Of a stretch of 38,264 bases of DNA, positions 25,494-35,300 are shown piece after piece. A program made the translations under genes and the position numbers. The notes below the pieces were generated by a model, which saw only the letters and a program-made list of their open reading frames with translations, ran no database searches and had not been told where the DNA came from. This DNA comes from Gynuella sp. GTDB lineage: Bacteria; Pseudomonadota; Gammaproteobacteria; Pseudomonadales; Natronospirillaceae. Position 1 is the first letter of the stretch; each line of letters starts with the position of its first letter. Location: positions 1 through 38,264 of the forward strand of contig JANQHX010000094.1 of assembly GCA_028282465.1 (NCBI GenBank), in the 5' to 3' direction.

Positions 25494-26156
25494 ATGAGTG
25501 CCTCTGATTTTTTCCAAGGTTTTAAGAACTTTGATTACAACAACCCTGATTTCGAGAACATGGGCTCTTGGCCAGCGGGTGTTAAATTAATTGCATGCTT
25601 GATTGTCATTGGATTATTAGTTGCTGGCGGATATTGGTTCCTTATTAAAGGAAATTATGCAACCTTAGAAAGGGAAGCCAGAAAAGAAGAAGGGCTTCGA
25701 AACGACTTTCAATCGAAAGCATTCCAGGTCGCTAACCTTGATGCATTTAAGGCCCAACTTGAGGAAATGCAAGACACATTCGGTGCTTTGCTAGAGCAAC
25801 TTCCAAATGAAACTGAAATATCAGGATTGTTAGATGACATTACATTCACCGGCATTCAGTCGGGACTAGATTTCAACACCGTGGAATTGGCAGAAGAAAC
25901 TGCCAAAGAGTTCTACATAGAAACCCCCATACAACTACAAGTGCTTGGTGAGTACCATGAGCTAGGCACATTTATTAGTGGTATAGCTGCTTTACCTAGG
26001 ATTGTGACCCTTCATGATTTCACTATCCGAAGAAGTAACGGGCAAAGTGGCTCGCAGGTGAATGACGAAGGTGAGCTAGTTTCGTCACCCAGATCAGCAC
26101 TTCAGATGGATATCTCAGCCAGAACCTACCGCTATAATCCAGGTGAAGAAGAATGA
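25494..26156 (+). CDS. pilO: Type IV pilus assembly protein PilO
   Basis: 220 residues. A short cytoplasmic N-terminus is followed by one membrane helix at about 30-50 (VKLIACLIVIGLLVAGGYWF), a coiled coil at about 55-105, and a periplasmic domain (EYHELGTFISGIAALPRIVT is the family's best-conserved block). It heterodimerises with PilN and contacts PilP. It begins 2 bases after pilN and shares ATGA with pilP, so it is tightly coupled. Confidence 0.95.
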   Translation: MSASDFFQGFKNFDYNNPDFENMGSWPAGVKLIACLIVIGLLVAGGYWFLIKGNYATLEREARKEEGLRNDFQSKAFQVANLDAFKAQLEEMQDTFGALLEQLPNETEISGLLDDITFTGIQSGLDFNTVELAEETAKEFYIETPIQLQVLGEYHELGTFISGIAALPRIVTLHDFTIRRSNGQSGSQVNDEGELVSSPRSALQMDISARTYRYNPGEEE

Positions 26157-26692
26157 TGAGATTCTGTTTAGTTTCCCTAATAGGTATTTTTACCCTTGTT
26201 GGTTGCAGCAATACCGACCCCCTGGTAGAGGCAAGAGCATACATAGCTGAAGTTGAATCAAGACCAAAAGGCAGGATTCAGCCACCACCTGAGTTTCAGG
26301 CCTACGAGTTCTTCACATATAGTGCAGTTAGTATGAGAGCCCCATTCGAAGTACCTTTAGAAGTTGAGGTTTTACAGGACGAAAGACCTAGGGGGAATGT
26401 CAGCCCAGATTTTGATCGTTTAAAAGAAAGACTTGAGGAATTTCGTTTTGAAAGCCTGGAGATGACAGGAACCGTTCAAATGGTTGCTGGTGATACTGGT
26501 CTCTGGGGCTTGGTATCTGATGCAGATGGTGATGTTCACCGAGTCAGGCCTGGAAATTATCTAGGTAGAAATCACGGGAAAATTTTAAACATTACAGAAA
26601 CGCAAATAGACGTTATGGAAATTGTTCCAGACGGACAAGGGGGCTGGCTTGAAAGGCCAAGAGTCATCACCCTACGCGGTTTGGAATTATAA
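26153..26692 (+). CDS. pilP: Type IV pilus assembly lipoprotein PilP
   Basis: 179 residues. Lipoprotein signal with lipobox TLVGC, lipid Cys18. An extended linker (RPKGRIQPPPEFQAYEFF) precedes the C-terminal beta-sandwich HR-like domain that binds the PilQ N0 domain: GLWGLVSDADGDVHRVRPGN, YLGRNHGKI. PilP bridges PilNO in the inner membrane to the PilQ secretin. The gene overlaps pilO by 4 bases and is 23 bases from pilQ. Confidence 0.96.
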   Translation: MMRFCLVSLIGIFTLVGCSNTDPLVEARAYIAEVESRPKGRIQPPPEFQAYEFFTYSAVSMRAPFEVPLEVEVLQDERPRGNVSPDFDRLKERLEEFRFESLEMTGTVQMVAGDTGLWGLVSDADGDVHRVRPGNYLGRNHGKILNITETQIDVMEIVPDGQGGWLERPRVITLRGLEL

Positions 26693-26715
26693 AAGCAGGC
26701 TTTGGGATAAAAACT

Positions 26716-28914
26716 ATGAAGCAGTTAATTAGCACACTGACCTTAATTTTAGCATGCAGCTTTGGGTCGACCCTGGCCGCAACCATCACAGGTATTGAGT
26801 TTACTTCTTTAACTGGGGACAGAACTGAAGTAAGACTAACTTTTGATAGTAATATAAATGAGCCATCCAGTTACGCAATTGAAAAACCCGCGAGAATATC
26901 CATTGATTTTCCTTCAACCATTAGTGAAGTCGATAAGTATCATCAAATAGGCAATGGCAATGCGCGCAGTGCGACGATATTAACCGCTGGCGACAGAACA
27001 AGACTCATCTTAAATCTAACAACTCTGGTCCCCTATTCTCTTAAATCGAGTGGAAATCAACTAACTGTATTGGTGGGTGAAAGCTTTGAAACAGATGCAC
27101 TAGTAGCAGCCACAGATGACGTCGAATTTTCAATTGATGATGACAGCGCAATAGATTTTTCTGATGAAGAATTGGGTGTAGAGCCTGTATCAATTAGTGA
27201 AAACAGATCTACAAATTCCCTTTCAATTAACGAAATATCAAATGTAGATTTTAGACGTAATCTAGAAGGTGATGGCCAAATAGTTATCAGCTTCACGAAC
27301 TCCACCGCAGATGCTGAGATAAACGATGAGAGTGGAAAAATAAGAATCGTTGTTCCCGACTTTACGATCCCGGCGGAACTACGAAGACGTTTAGACGTAA
27401 TCGATTTTTCAACGCCAGTTAAATACATTGATGTTTTCCAAGAAGGAAAAAACGGCAACATAATCATAGAAAACTTAGGCTTTTATGATTACCTCGCTTA
27501 CCAAACAGACCGCACTCTGACAATTGACGTCAAGGGCATTTCGGAAGAAGAACAAGAGCAAATCGCTAGGGAAAAATTCCCATACAATGGTGAAAAACTA
27601 TCTCTAAACTTCCAGGATATTCCTGTGCGATCTGTGCTACAGCTAATCGCTGATTTTACAGGTTTGAACCTGGTAGCCAGTGATTCAATCTCGGGAAGCA
27701 TTACTCTTAGGCTTAAAAATGTACCTTGGGACCAAGCGCTAGACTTAGTATTAAAAACCAAGGGGCTAGATAAAAGACAAAACGGTAATGTGTTGATGGT
27801 TGCGCCTGCTGAAGAGATTGCAGCTAGAGAGAAGCTAGAACTTGAAGCAAATAATCAGCAAGAAAAGCTTGCCCCTCTGAGAACAGAATTCATCCAAATT
27901 AATTATGCTAAAGCCACAGATATCAGAGAAATTTTAGAGACGTTTCAAGCTGACGTTCAAATAGACGATCCAGACAACCCAGAAGTTACTTCGTTTCAAA
28001 CAACTATAGATGGGGTGCTGTCTCCCAGGGGTTCCATTGTAGTTGATGACAGAACTAATACCTTAATGATCAGAGATACTGCTTCGAGTTTGGAGCGAGT
28101 CAGAAGAGCAATAGCGATATTTGACGTCCCTATCAGACAAGTTTTAATTGAAGCAAGAATCGTAGTTGCTAGATCCTCTGCAGGCAAAGAGCTCGGTGTT
28201 CGATGGGGAGGTACGGGCACAACCCGTTTTAGTACGTTTGACGAAAGTGGTTATGCGATATCAGGTTCAGGCTCCATTGAGCAACAGACTACGCAGTTTA
28301 ACAACTCTTTCGGAGGGGAAGAAACATTACTAGAATACCCCGACGCCTTGGTGGTGGACTTACCAGTGAATGACGCTAATGCATCCTCTTTCGCAATAGG
28401 CATTACAACTTTGGATTATGTACTAGATCTCGAACTCTCAGCTCTTGAGACTAGCGGTAATGCAGAAGTCATTTCACAACCCAAGATCCTTACTGCTGAT
28501 GGTAAATCTGCGAGAATTCTCTCTGGTACAGAAATACCCTATGCCACGGGTGATGAAATCATTTTCAGAAATGCAGTACTGTCGCTGGAAGTTTTACCCC
28601 AAATTACCCCAGATAACAGGTTCGTCATGGACCTTAGAGTCACTCAAGACTCGGTGGGCGACCTGACTGAAGCAGGCCCTACCATCAACAAGAATGAGGT
28701 TAATACTCAGGTGTTGGTGGATAACGGTGAGACCATTGTATTGGGCGGCATCTATCAGAGCTCTGAAGTTCAAAGCACTCGTAAAACTCCATTTTTTGGC
28801 GATCTTCCTGTAATTGGAGCACTGTTTCGAAGCAACTCTTCTACGGAAGAAAAGAACGAGCTATTGGTATTTATTACACCTAAACTCGTCGAAGACTCAC
28901 TGGCAGGGCGTTAA
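26716..28914 (+). CDS. pilQ: Type IV pilus secretin PilQ
   Basis: 732 residues. Signal peptide ends near TLA/A (about 22). Order: AMIN domain about 24-125, a less conserved acidic linker, a second AMIN-like domain about 165-270, STN/N0 domain about 295-345 (NFQDIPVRSVLQLIADFTGL), N1 domain about 385-470, and the secretin channel about 480-728 with NGETIVLGGIYQ and TPFFGDLPVIGALFR. PilQ forms the outer-membrane pore for the pilus; the AMIN domains bind peptidoglycan. Its stop overlaps the aroK start by one base (TAATG). Confidence 0.97.
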   Translation: MKQLISTLTLILACSFGSTLAATITGIEFTSLTGDRTEVRLTFDSNINEPSSYAIEKPARISIDFPSTISEVDKYHQIGNGNARSATILTAGDRTRLILNLTTLVPYSLKSSGNQLTVLVGESFETDALVAATDDVEFSIDDDSAIDFSDEELGVEPVSISENRSTNSLSINEISNVDFRRNLEGDGQIVISFTNSTADAEINDESGKIRIVVPDFTIPAELRRRLDVIDFSTPVKYIDVFQEGKNGNIIIENLGFYDYLAYQTDRTLTIDVKGISEEEQEQIAREKFPYNGEKLSLNFQDIPVRSVLQLIADFTGLNLVASDSISGSITLRLKNVPWDQALDLVLKTKGLDKRQNGNVLMVAPAEEIAAREKLELEANNQQEKLAPLRTEFIQINYAKATDIREILETFQADVQIDDPDNPEVTSFQTTIDGVLSPRGSIVVDDRTNTLMIRDTASSLERVRRAIAIFDVPIRQVLIEARIVVARSSAGKELGVRWGGTGTTRFSTFDESGYAISGSGSIEQQTTQFNNSFGGEETLLEYPDALVVDLPVNDANASSFAIGITTLDYVLDLELSALETSGNAEVISQPKILTADGKSARILSGTEIPYATGDEIIFRNAVLSLEVLPQITPDNRFVMDLRVTQDSVGDLTEAGPTINKNEVNTQVLVDNGETIVLGGIYQSSEVQSTRKTPFFGDLPVIGALFRSNSSTEEKNELLVFITPKLVEDSLAGR

Positions 28915-29435
28915 TGGCTCTGTCAGATCGAATATTTCTAATTGGACCAATGGGTGCAGGCAAAAGCACCATTGGCCGGTTACTTTCAGAAGAACTGTCA
29001 CTCCCATTTATTGATTCTGACAAAATTATAGAAGATCGCGCTGGCGTCAATATTCCTTGGATATTTGACCAAGAAGGTGAAGAAGGTTTTCGAGAAAGAG
29101 AAGAGCTCGCCATTGAAGAACTAACCGTTGGGGAACCAACTATTTTGGCCACCGGCGGCGGCGCCATTCTTCGTGAAAACAACCGTAGGAATCTCAGATC
29201 CCATGGATTTGTGGTTTACCTAAAAACCTCAGTTGATCAACAAATAACACGCACTGCCAAAGACAAAAATCGTCCTCTTCTGCAGACTCCAAATAAACGC
29301 AAAGTACTCACTGAATTGCTTGAGATCAGGGGTCCGCTTTATGAAAGTACCGCAGATTGGACAATTGACACCGATGGCCTGTCCCCAAAAGCAGTAGTTA
29401 AGAATATAATTGACCACTTTTATGGCCAGGAATAA
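28914..29435 (+). CDS. aroK: Shikimate kinase
   Basis: 173 residues, the usual AroK length. It phosphorylates shikimate with ATP in the pathway to chorismate and aromatic amino acids. The P-loop GPMGAGKST is at 11-19, the shikimate-binding FIDSDKIIEDR and ATGGGAILRE follow, and the lid arginine is in KNRPLLQTP. It is coupled to pilQ by a one-base overlap and to aroB by an 8-base gap. The pilQ-aroK-aroB order is widespread in gammaproteobacteria. Confidence 0.97.
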   Translation: MALSDRIFLIGPMGAGKSTIGRLLSEELSLPFIDSDKIIEDRAGVNIPWIFDQEGEEGFREREELAIEELTVGEPTILATGGGAILRENNRRNLRSHGFVVYLKTSVDQQITRTAKDKNRPLLQTPNKRKVLTELLEIRGPLYESTADWTIDTDGLSPKAVVKNIIDHFYGQE

Positions 29436-29443
29436 TCACTACT

Positions 29444-30535
29444 GTGAAAACTATCCATGTCGATCTAGGTGATCGCAGCTACCCTATTTTTATAAGCTCG
29501 GATCTTATTGCCAGTAAAACTGCTCAAACACTATTAGCGGATTCTATTCGTGGCAAACAGGTCATGATCGTGACCAACGAGACTATCGCGCCAATTTATC
29601 TTAAGAAAGTAGAGCAATTGTTGGCACATGAATATCAAGTCAGCAGCACAATACTACCCGACGGTGAATCCTTTAAAAACTTAGACACCCTAAATCAGAT
29701 TTTTACCTCTTTGCTAGAGAGTCGTCATAATAGAACAACAACTCTCATTGCCCTAGGTGGCGGTGTTATTGGTGATATGACTGGTTATGCAGCTGCCAGC
29801 TACCAAAGAGGGGTCGATTTCATTCAAATTCCTACCACTCTTCTTGCCCAGGTAGATTCTTCAGTGGGCGGCAAAACAGGCGTCAATCATGCGCTTGGGA
29901 AAAACATGATTGGCGCGTTTAAACAGCCTCAATCTGTGATCATTGATATCGACACTCTTCAAACATTAGACAAAAGACAGTTCGCAGCAGGAATGGCGGA
30001 AGTCATTAAATATGGATTAATTTGGGATTCTGAGTTTTTTAAGTGGATAGAAGACAACATCGTTCAATTAGTGAGCAGAGATCCTGACACTCTTCAGTAC
30101 GCCATTGCCAAGTCATGTGAGATCAAGGCAGCAGTAGTCGCTGAAGATGAAACTGAAAAGGGTTTAAGGGCAATTTTAAATCTTGGCCACACGTTCGGAC
30201 ATGCTATGGAAACATTTGGCAATTACTCAACCTTTCTACACGGGGAAGCAGTCGCCGCTGGAATGGTTATGGCGACAGACCTATCCGAACGGTTAGGCTG
30301 GTTAGAAACAGGTATCACCGATCGTCTTAAAAAACTAAATCAGCAATTAAATTTGCCCAATTCTAGCCCCGAAGGGATGGATATGGATGACTATATCAAC
30401 TACATGTCAGTAGATAAAAAGAATCTAGACAGTGATATTCGACTGGTTTTATTAATGGGTTTAGGCAAAGCAATAATTACCACTGAATATGACAAAGTAG
30501 TTTTTGAATCAACATTAAAGGACTATTGTTCCTAA
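29444..30535 (+). CDS. aroB: 3-dehydroquinate synthase
   Basis: 363 residues, starting at GTG; CAGGA lies about 12 bases upstream. AroB converts DAHP to 3-dehydroquinate with catalytic NAD and a divalent metal. Signatures: DGESFKNLDTL, the NAD-binding GGGVIGDMTGYAAA, PTTLLAQVDSSVGGKTGVNH, and metal ligands in EVIKYGLI and LGHTFGHAMET, with a further HGEAVAAGM. It follows aroK by 8 bases. Confidence 0.97.
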   Translation: MKTIHVDLGDRSYPIFISSDLIASKTAQTLLADSIRGKQVMIVTNETIAPIYLKKVEQLLAHEYQVSSTILPDGESFKNLDTLNQIFTSLLESRHNRTTTLIALGGGVIGDMTGYAAASYQRGVDFIQIPTTLLAQVDSSVGGKTGVNHALGKNMIGAFKQPQSVIIDIDTLQTLDKRQFAAGMAEVIKYGLIWDSEFFKWIEDNIVQLVSRDPDTLQYAIAKSCEIKAAVVAEDETEKGLRAILNLGHTFGHAMETFGNYSTFLHGEAVAAGMVMATDLSERLGWLETGITDRLKKLNQQLNLPNSSPEGMDMDDYINYMSVDKKNLDSDIRLVLLMGLGKAIITTEYDKVVFESTLKDYCS

Positions 30536-30542
30536 TTTGGAT

Positions 30543-30571
30543 TTGAGCTCTTTCCGCATTACTTTTATATT
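30543..30571 (+). promoter_or_regulatory. Candidate sigma-70 promoter upstream of the SPOR-domain gene
   Basis: TTGAGC (30543-30548), 17-base spacer, TATATT (30566-30571). A perfect hairpin TTGCTAT-AAAA-ATAGCAA (30570-30587) overlaps the start-site region. It lacks a U-tract and so does not look like an aroB terminator. Confidence 0.4.
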
Positions 30572-30641
30572 GCTATAAAAATAGCAAGAATCTGAGTTAA
30601 GGTCGGGGAAGTGCCGGCCCTCATCCAATGGAGCGTCACCC

Positions 30642-32114
30642 GTGCTTGAAGAACAGGCAGTGTTGGATTTTTATGGACTTTCCAGTAATCCATTTTCATC
30701 GGAAATCTGCCGGAAAGTTTTTTGCGGTTTTGGAAAACGCCATCAAACCCTAGAGCAAATACTTCACCTCAATCAATTTAGCCATCTAACCATCCTTATT
30801 CTTGCACCACATGGATTTGGCAAAACATCTCTTTTTAATCAGCTTAAGTCGCAGTTGAACTCCTTAGATACTCTGAAGGTTGCTGCTTTTAAAGGAAAGC
30901 CGGAACTTAGCGCCGTTAAACTGCTAACCGATTTGGCATCAAGCTGGGGCATGGCAGCTACTTCTGACACTGTGGAAGAGCTGCTTAGACAACTACGGAA
31001 ATACAATCTTGCTCAATCAGCTTTGGGCAATCGACATGTGATCGCTATTGATGATGCGGATTGTTTAGGAGCAGATGTGCTGGAAGCGCTTCAAGAACTC
31101 CGAGCGGGATTACCGGAAGAGCAATCCATAGGTCTAACACTTTTTGCTCAAGAAGGCTTAGTGGAATTCAGAGACTACTTTCGGCCTGCTTCTGATCTGC
31201 ATATTATTCACTTACCTGCATTAAATAGCCGCGAAACCATGCAGCTGCTACAAGAATATTTTTCCCATGCAGGCCTTAAAAAAGGCGTTCCTTTTTCAAC
31301 CGATGAAATAGAGAAACTGTACCTAGCTTCCGAGGGCGTACCTGGAGAGATTAAGCGAGTGACATTGGCTTATATGCAAGAACAGGCCAACAGCAGTGGA
31401 ACGACGCAGAATAAACTTCCTTGGTTACATGTCGCAGCCGTCGGATTAATTGTTGTAACAGTAGTGGGCTCTTTTTTGTACCAAAATCAAACACAATTAT
31501 CAGATACCCAACGAACTAATCAGGTTCAAATCCCAATTGAAAGCTCGGTTGCTGAACGTTTAGCGGAAGCCGCTGCTAAAGTAGAGCAACGGCAAGCTCA
31601 AATTAGTATTGAAGAAGATGGCATTGCGTCAGCTAAGTTAGATTTGGAAATCACTTCTGAGCCAGATGAAAAACCTGATGAGAGAGTGCAACTCGAGTCA
31701 ACTGAACAAAAGGCTGAAGCAGCAACTCAAACAGAAAATAAACTTGCTGAAACACAAGATTCAAAGACGGTTGAAGTACCAGCAACAGCAACAGCAACAC
31801 CAAACGAAAATAAAACGGCAGCCAAACCTCAGATAAAGCCCTGGTATGAAACCGCTCCTTCAAATGAGTTCACTGTGCAGTTGTTTGGTACTCACCAAAA
31901 AGAGACTGCACAAACATTTATCCAAAACCTACAAACTCCAGACACCACTAGTGTTTACGAAACCATGCATAACAACAAAGATTGGTATGTCGTCATAATG
32001 GGTCAATATCCTTCCAAAGAAGCCGCGCAATCAGCGGTATCCAAACTTTCGCTAAAGCCTTCAGATGGCCAACCTTGGATTCGCTCCTTTCAGAGCATCC
32101 GCGATAGCCTATGA
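30642..32114 (+). CDS. AAA ATPase with C-terminal SPOR domain (DamX-like)
   Basis: 490 residues, GTG start with GGAG 9 bases upstream. The N-terminal ATPase domain has a Walker A APHGFGKTS at 55-63 and a Walker B HVIAIDDAD, in the ExeA/MSHA-type AAA group. One membrane helix lies at about 263-281 (HVAAVGLIVVTVVGSFLY). A long Glu/Ala/Gln-rich periplasmic linker and a SPOR peptidoglycan-binding domain (about 415-490; EFTVQLFGTHQKETAQ, WYVVIMGQYPSKEAAQ) follow. Known: DamX-type SPOR proteins bind denuded septal glycan. Enteric DamX lacks this clear ATPase signature, so damX is not assigned. Position between aroB and gltB is conserved in Pseudomonas relatives. Confidence 0.88.
   Translation: MLEEQAVLDFYGLSSNPFSSEICRKVFCGFGKRHQTLEQILHLNQFSHLTILILAPHGFGKTSLFNQLKSQLNSLDTLKVAAFKGKPELSAVKLLTDLASSWGMAATSDTVEELLRQLRKYNLAQSALGNRHVIAIDDADCLGADVLEALQELRAGLPEEQSIGLTLFAQEGLVEFRDYFRPASDLHIIHLPALNSRETMQLLQEYFSHAGLKKGVPFSTDEIEKLYLASEGVPGEIKRVTLAYMQEQANSSGTTQNKLPWLHVAAVGLIVVTVVGSFLYQNQTQLSDTQRTNQVQIPIESSVAERLAEAAAKVEQRQAQISIEEDGIASAKLDLEITSEPDEKPDERVQLESTEQKAEAATQTENKLAETQDSKTVEVPATATATPNENKTAAKPQIKPWYETAPSNEFTVQLFGTHQKETAQTFIQNLQTPDTTSVYETMHNNKDWYVVIMGQYPSKEAAQSAVSKLSLKPSDGQPWIRSFQSIRDSL
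31781..31798 (+). repeat. Short in-frame tandem repeat (AGCAAC x3)
   Basis: Three perfect copies of a 6-base unit within the linker of the SPOR protein, encoding alternating Ala-Thr. It could vary in length without shifting the frame. Confidence 0.5.
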
Positions 32115-32152
32115 TTAGGCATAACACTTAAGCCTCATTCGCATTCCAAAAA

Positions 32153-32193
32153 GTTATTAATTGTTGATTATATCTAATATAACGTTATTAATT
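32153..32193 (+). repeat. Direct repeat upstream of gltB
   Basis: GTTATTAATT occurs at 32153-32162 and at 32184-32193, 31 bp apart start to start, about three helical turns. It lies 130-170 bases before the gltB start in an A+T-rich stretch, where a regulator or DNA-bending protein could bind. Confidence 0.4.
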
Positions 32194-32319
32194 TGAGCGT
32201 ACTGGGTCACATGTGTATGATTACCGGCCCTCAAAATCGGGACTAAATGTAAAGCACTCAGATCAACAACTGGCACAAAAAGTGGTTTGATCTTGGGTTC
32301 AACGCTTGAGAGTAGGACT

Positions 32320-35300
32320 ATGAGTAAAGGTTTATACAATCCGGGCGAATTCCGGGATAACTGTGGCTTCGGCTTAATGGCCCATATGAATGGTGAAGCT
32401 AGCCACGACCTGCTACAGACTTCTATAGAGTCTTTAACCTGTATGACTCACCGTGGCGGTATTGCGGCAGATGGTAAAACCGGTGACGGCTGTGGTTTGT
32501 TAATTCAAAAGCCTGATGAGTTTTTCCGCAATGAGTCAAAAAAACTATTTCAGGTAGCCCTTGGCAATCGCTATGCCGTTGGTATGGTGTTTATGAGCCG
32601 AGACTCAGCCACTGCCTCAAATGGCAAAAAAGCTCTAGAAAACACACTGACCGATGAAGGCCTAAATGTAGTAGGTTGGCGGCAAGTTCCCACAGATAAT
32701 GCTTGCCTGGGGCCGATGGCCATCGACTGTCTTCCCACCATTGAACAAATCTTCATAGATGGCGGCAGTCTTTCAGAGCAAGAGTTTGCGATAAAGCTAT
32801 TTATTGCCCGCCGGAAAGCTGAAATTGCCACCGGTGAGAATACTGAAAATTTTTATGTCTGCTCCTTGGCAGAAAAAGTAATTTCCTATAAAGGTCTGAT
32901 GATGCCGGTGGATCTGGCATCTTTCTATTTAGATCTGGGTAACCCGGACTTAAAAACTGCCATCGTGGTTTTCCACCAGCGTTTTTCTACCAACACCATG
33001 CCGAGATGGCCTTTGGCCCAGCCTTTCCGGATGCTGGCACACAATGGTGAAATCAACACAGTTCAGGGTAACCGTAACTGGGCCCGCGCCCGTGCATCCA
33101 AGTTCGAAACTGACTTACTGCCCAATCTGGATGATCTTCAGCCAGTGGTTAACACCACAGGTTCTGACTCCTCCTCCATGGACAATATGATGGAGCTGCT
33201 GAAAACCGGAGGCATGGATTTGTTCCGCGCTGTGCGCACCATGATTCCACCCGCTTGGCAAAACGTTGATGATCTGGACGCTGACTTACGTGCCTTCTAT
33301 GAGTTCAATTCCATGCATATGGAAGCTTGGGACGGCCCCGCCGGAATCGTGTTAACTGATGGTCGTTACGCAGTTTGTACTCTAGACAGAAATGGTCTTC
33401 GCCCTTCGCGCTGGATGATTCACAAGAATGGCTACATCACCTGTGCTTCCGAAATCGGTGTTTGGGATTACAAACCAGAAGATGTGATTTCCAAAGGTCG
33501 AATCGGCCCGGGTCGAATGGTCGCTGTGGATACCAAAACAGGTGAGTTCCTTGAAACCGAAGAAATCGATCGTCGCCTAAAGTCTTCTTACCCATATAAA
33601 GAGTGGTTAAAGAAGCACTCATTAAGACTGAGATCTCGACTTTACCAAGATGAAAAAGCCGATGGTGCGTCATTGGATAAGGATACCCTAAACATTCATC
33701 AGAAGATGTTTCAGGTAACCTTGGAAGAGCGTAACTCTGTGCTGAATGTATTAGCAGAAACCGGCCAGGAAGCTGTTGGTTCTATGGGCGACGATGCTCC
33801 GATGGCGGTGCTATCCCAAAGAGCTAGGCCTGTGTCTGACTATTTTCGCCAGCAGTTTGCCCAGGTCACGAATCCACCCATTGATCCTATTCGTGAAGCA
33901 GTGGTGATGTCCCTGGAAACCTGTATCGGACCAGAGCACAATCTATTTGATGTTTCTGAAGATGCTGCGAAACGGCTAATACTGGCTTCTCCTGTACTCT
34001 CTCCGGAAAAATTCCAGATTATTCGAAATCAACAGCGTACGGAATTCAGCTCTACTGTATTGGATGCCACTTATTCAAAAGAAGAAGGCTTAAAAGCTGC
34101 CCTTGAAAGACTGTGTACTGAAGCAGAAGCCGCCTCCCATGAAGACATGGCTATTGTGATTTTGTCAGATCGCGGCTTTAGTAAAGATCGGTTGCCTATT
34201 CCTATTTCCATGGCTACTGGTGCGGTTCATCACCGCCTGGTGGACACCGGTTTGCGCTGTAACACCAATATCATTTTGGATACAGGTGCGGTTCGAGACC
34301 CTCATCAGTTTGCTGTGGTTATTGGCTTTGGTGCTACTGCTGTTTACCCATATCTGGCCTATGAAGTGTTAGACGACATGCTGAAAGTCGGTGAAATTGC
34401 CGGTGAGCAGTCCATGATGCATAAGAACTATCGTAAGGGCATTAACAAAGGGCTATACAAGATTATGTCCAAGATGGGCATTTCTACTATCGCGTCTTAT
34501 CGAGGTGCCCAGCTATTTGAAGCTGTGGGCCTAAGTGAAGATGTAGTTGGCTTATGTTTTAAAGGCGTGTCTAGTCGAATTAAAGGCGCTGAATTTGGCC
34601 ATTTCGAAACCGAAATTTCAGCTGTCGCTAAAGAGGCCTTCAAAGCTCGTAAACCCATTCAAACCGGCGGCTCTCTGAAATATGTCCATGATGGTGAATA
34701 CCACAGCTTCAACCCAGACGTAGTTAAAGCGGTTCAAGATGCGGTTCAGAATAATGATGAAGGCCGTTATCGTGATTTCGCTGGGTTGGTAAATGAACGC
34801 CCTGTTGCCACCATCCGTGATTTATTTGCTTTCAAAGGCGGACGTAAAGCAATTTCCATTGATCAAGTAGAACCTGCGGAAAACCTATACTCTCGCTTTG
34901 ACACTGCTGCCATGTCTCTGGGCGCCCTGTCTCCAGAAGCTCACGAAGCTTTGGCCGTTGCCATGAACGAACTCGGTGGTCGCTCTAACTCTGGCGAAGG
35001 TGGTGAAGACCCAAAACGCCATGGCACTGTGAAACGCTCCAAGATCAAACAAGTGGCTTCCGGCCGTTTCGGTGTAACCCCTGAATACCTGTCTAACGCT
35101 GAAGTCATTCAGATTAAAGTGGCTCAGGGAGCTAAGCCCGGTGAAGGTGGTCAGCTACCTGGCGGCAAGGTCAACAAACTGATTGCGACCCTACGCTTCT
35201 CAGTGCCGGGCGTGACTCTGATTTCGCCTCCACCGCACCATGATATTTATTCCATTGAAGATCTGGCGCAGCTGATTTACGACCTGAAGCAGGTGAATCC

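Noticed and set aside
30570-30587. Hairpin TTGCTAT-AAAA-ATAGCAA as terminator of aroB
   Set aside because: No T-run follows it, and it overlaps a plausible promoter for the next gene.
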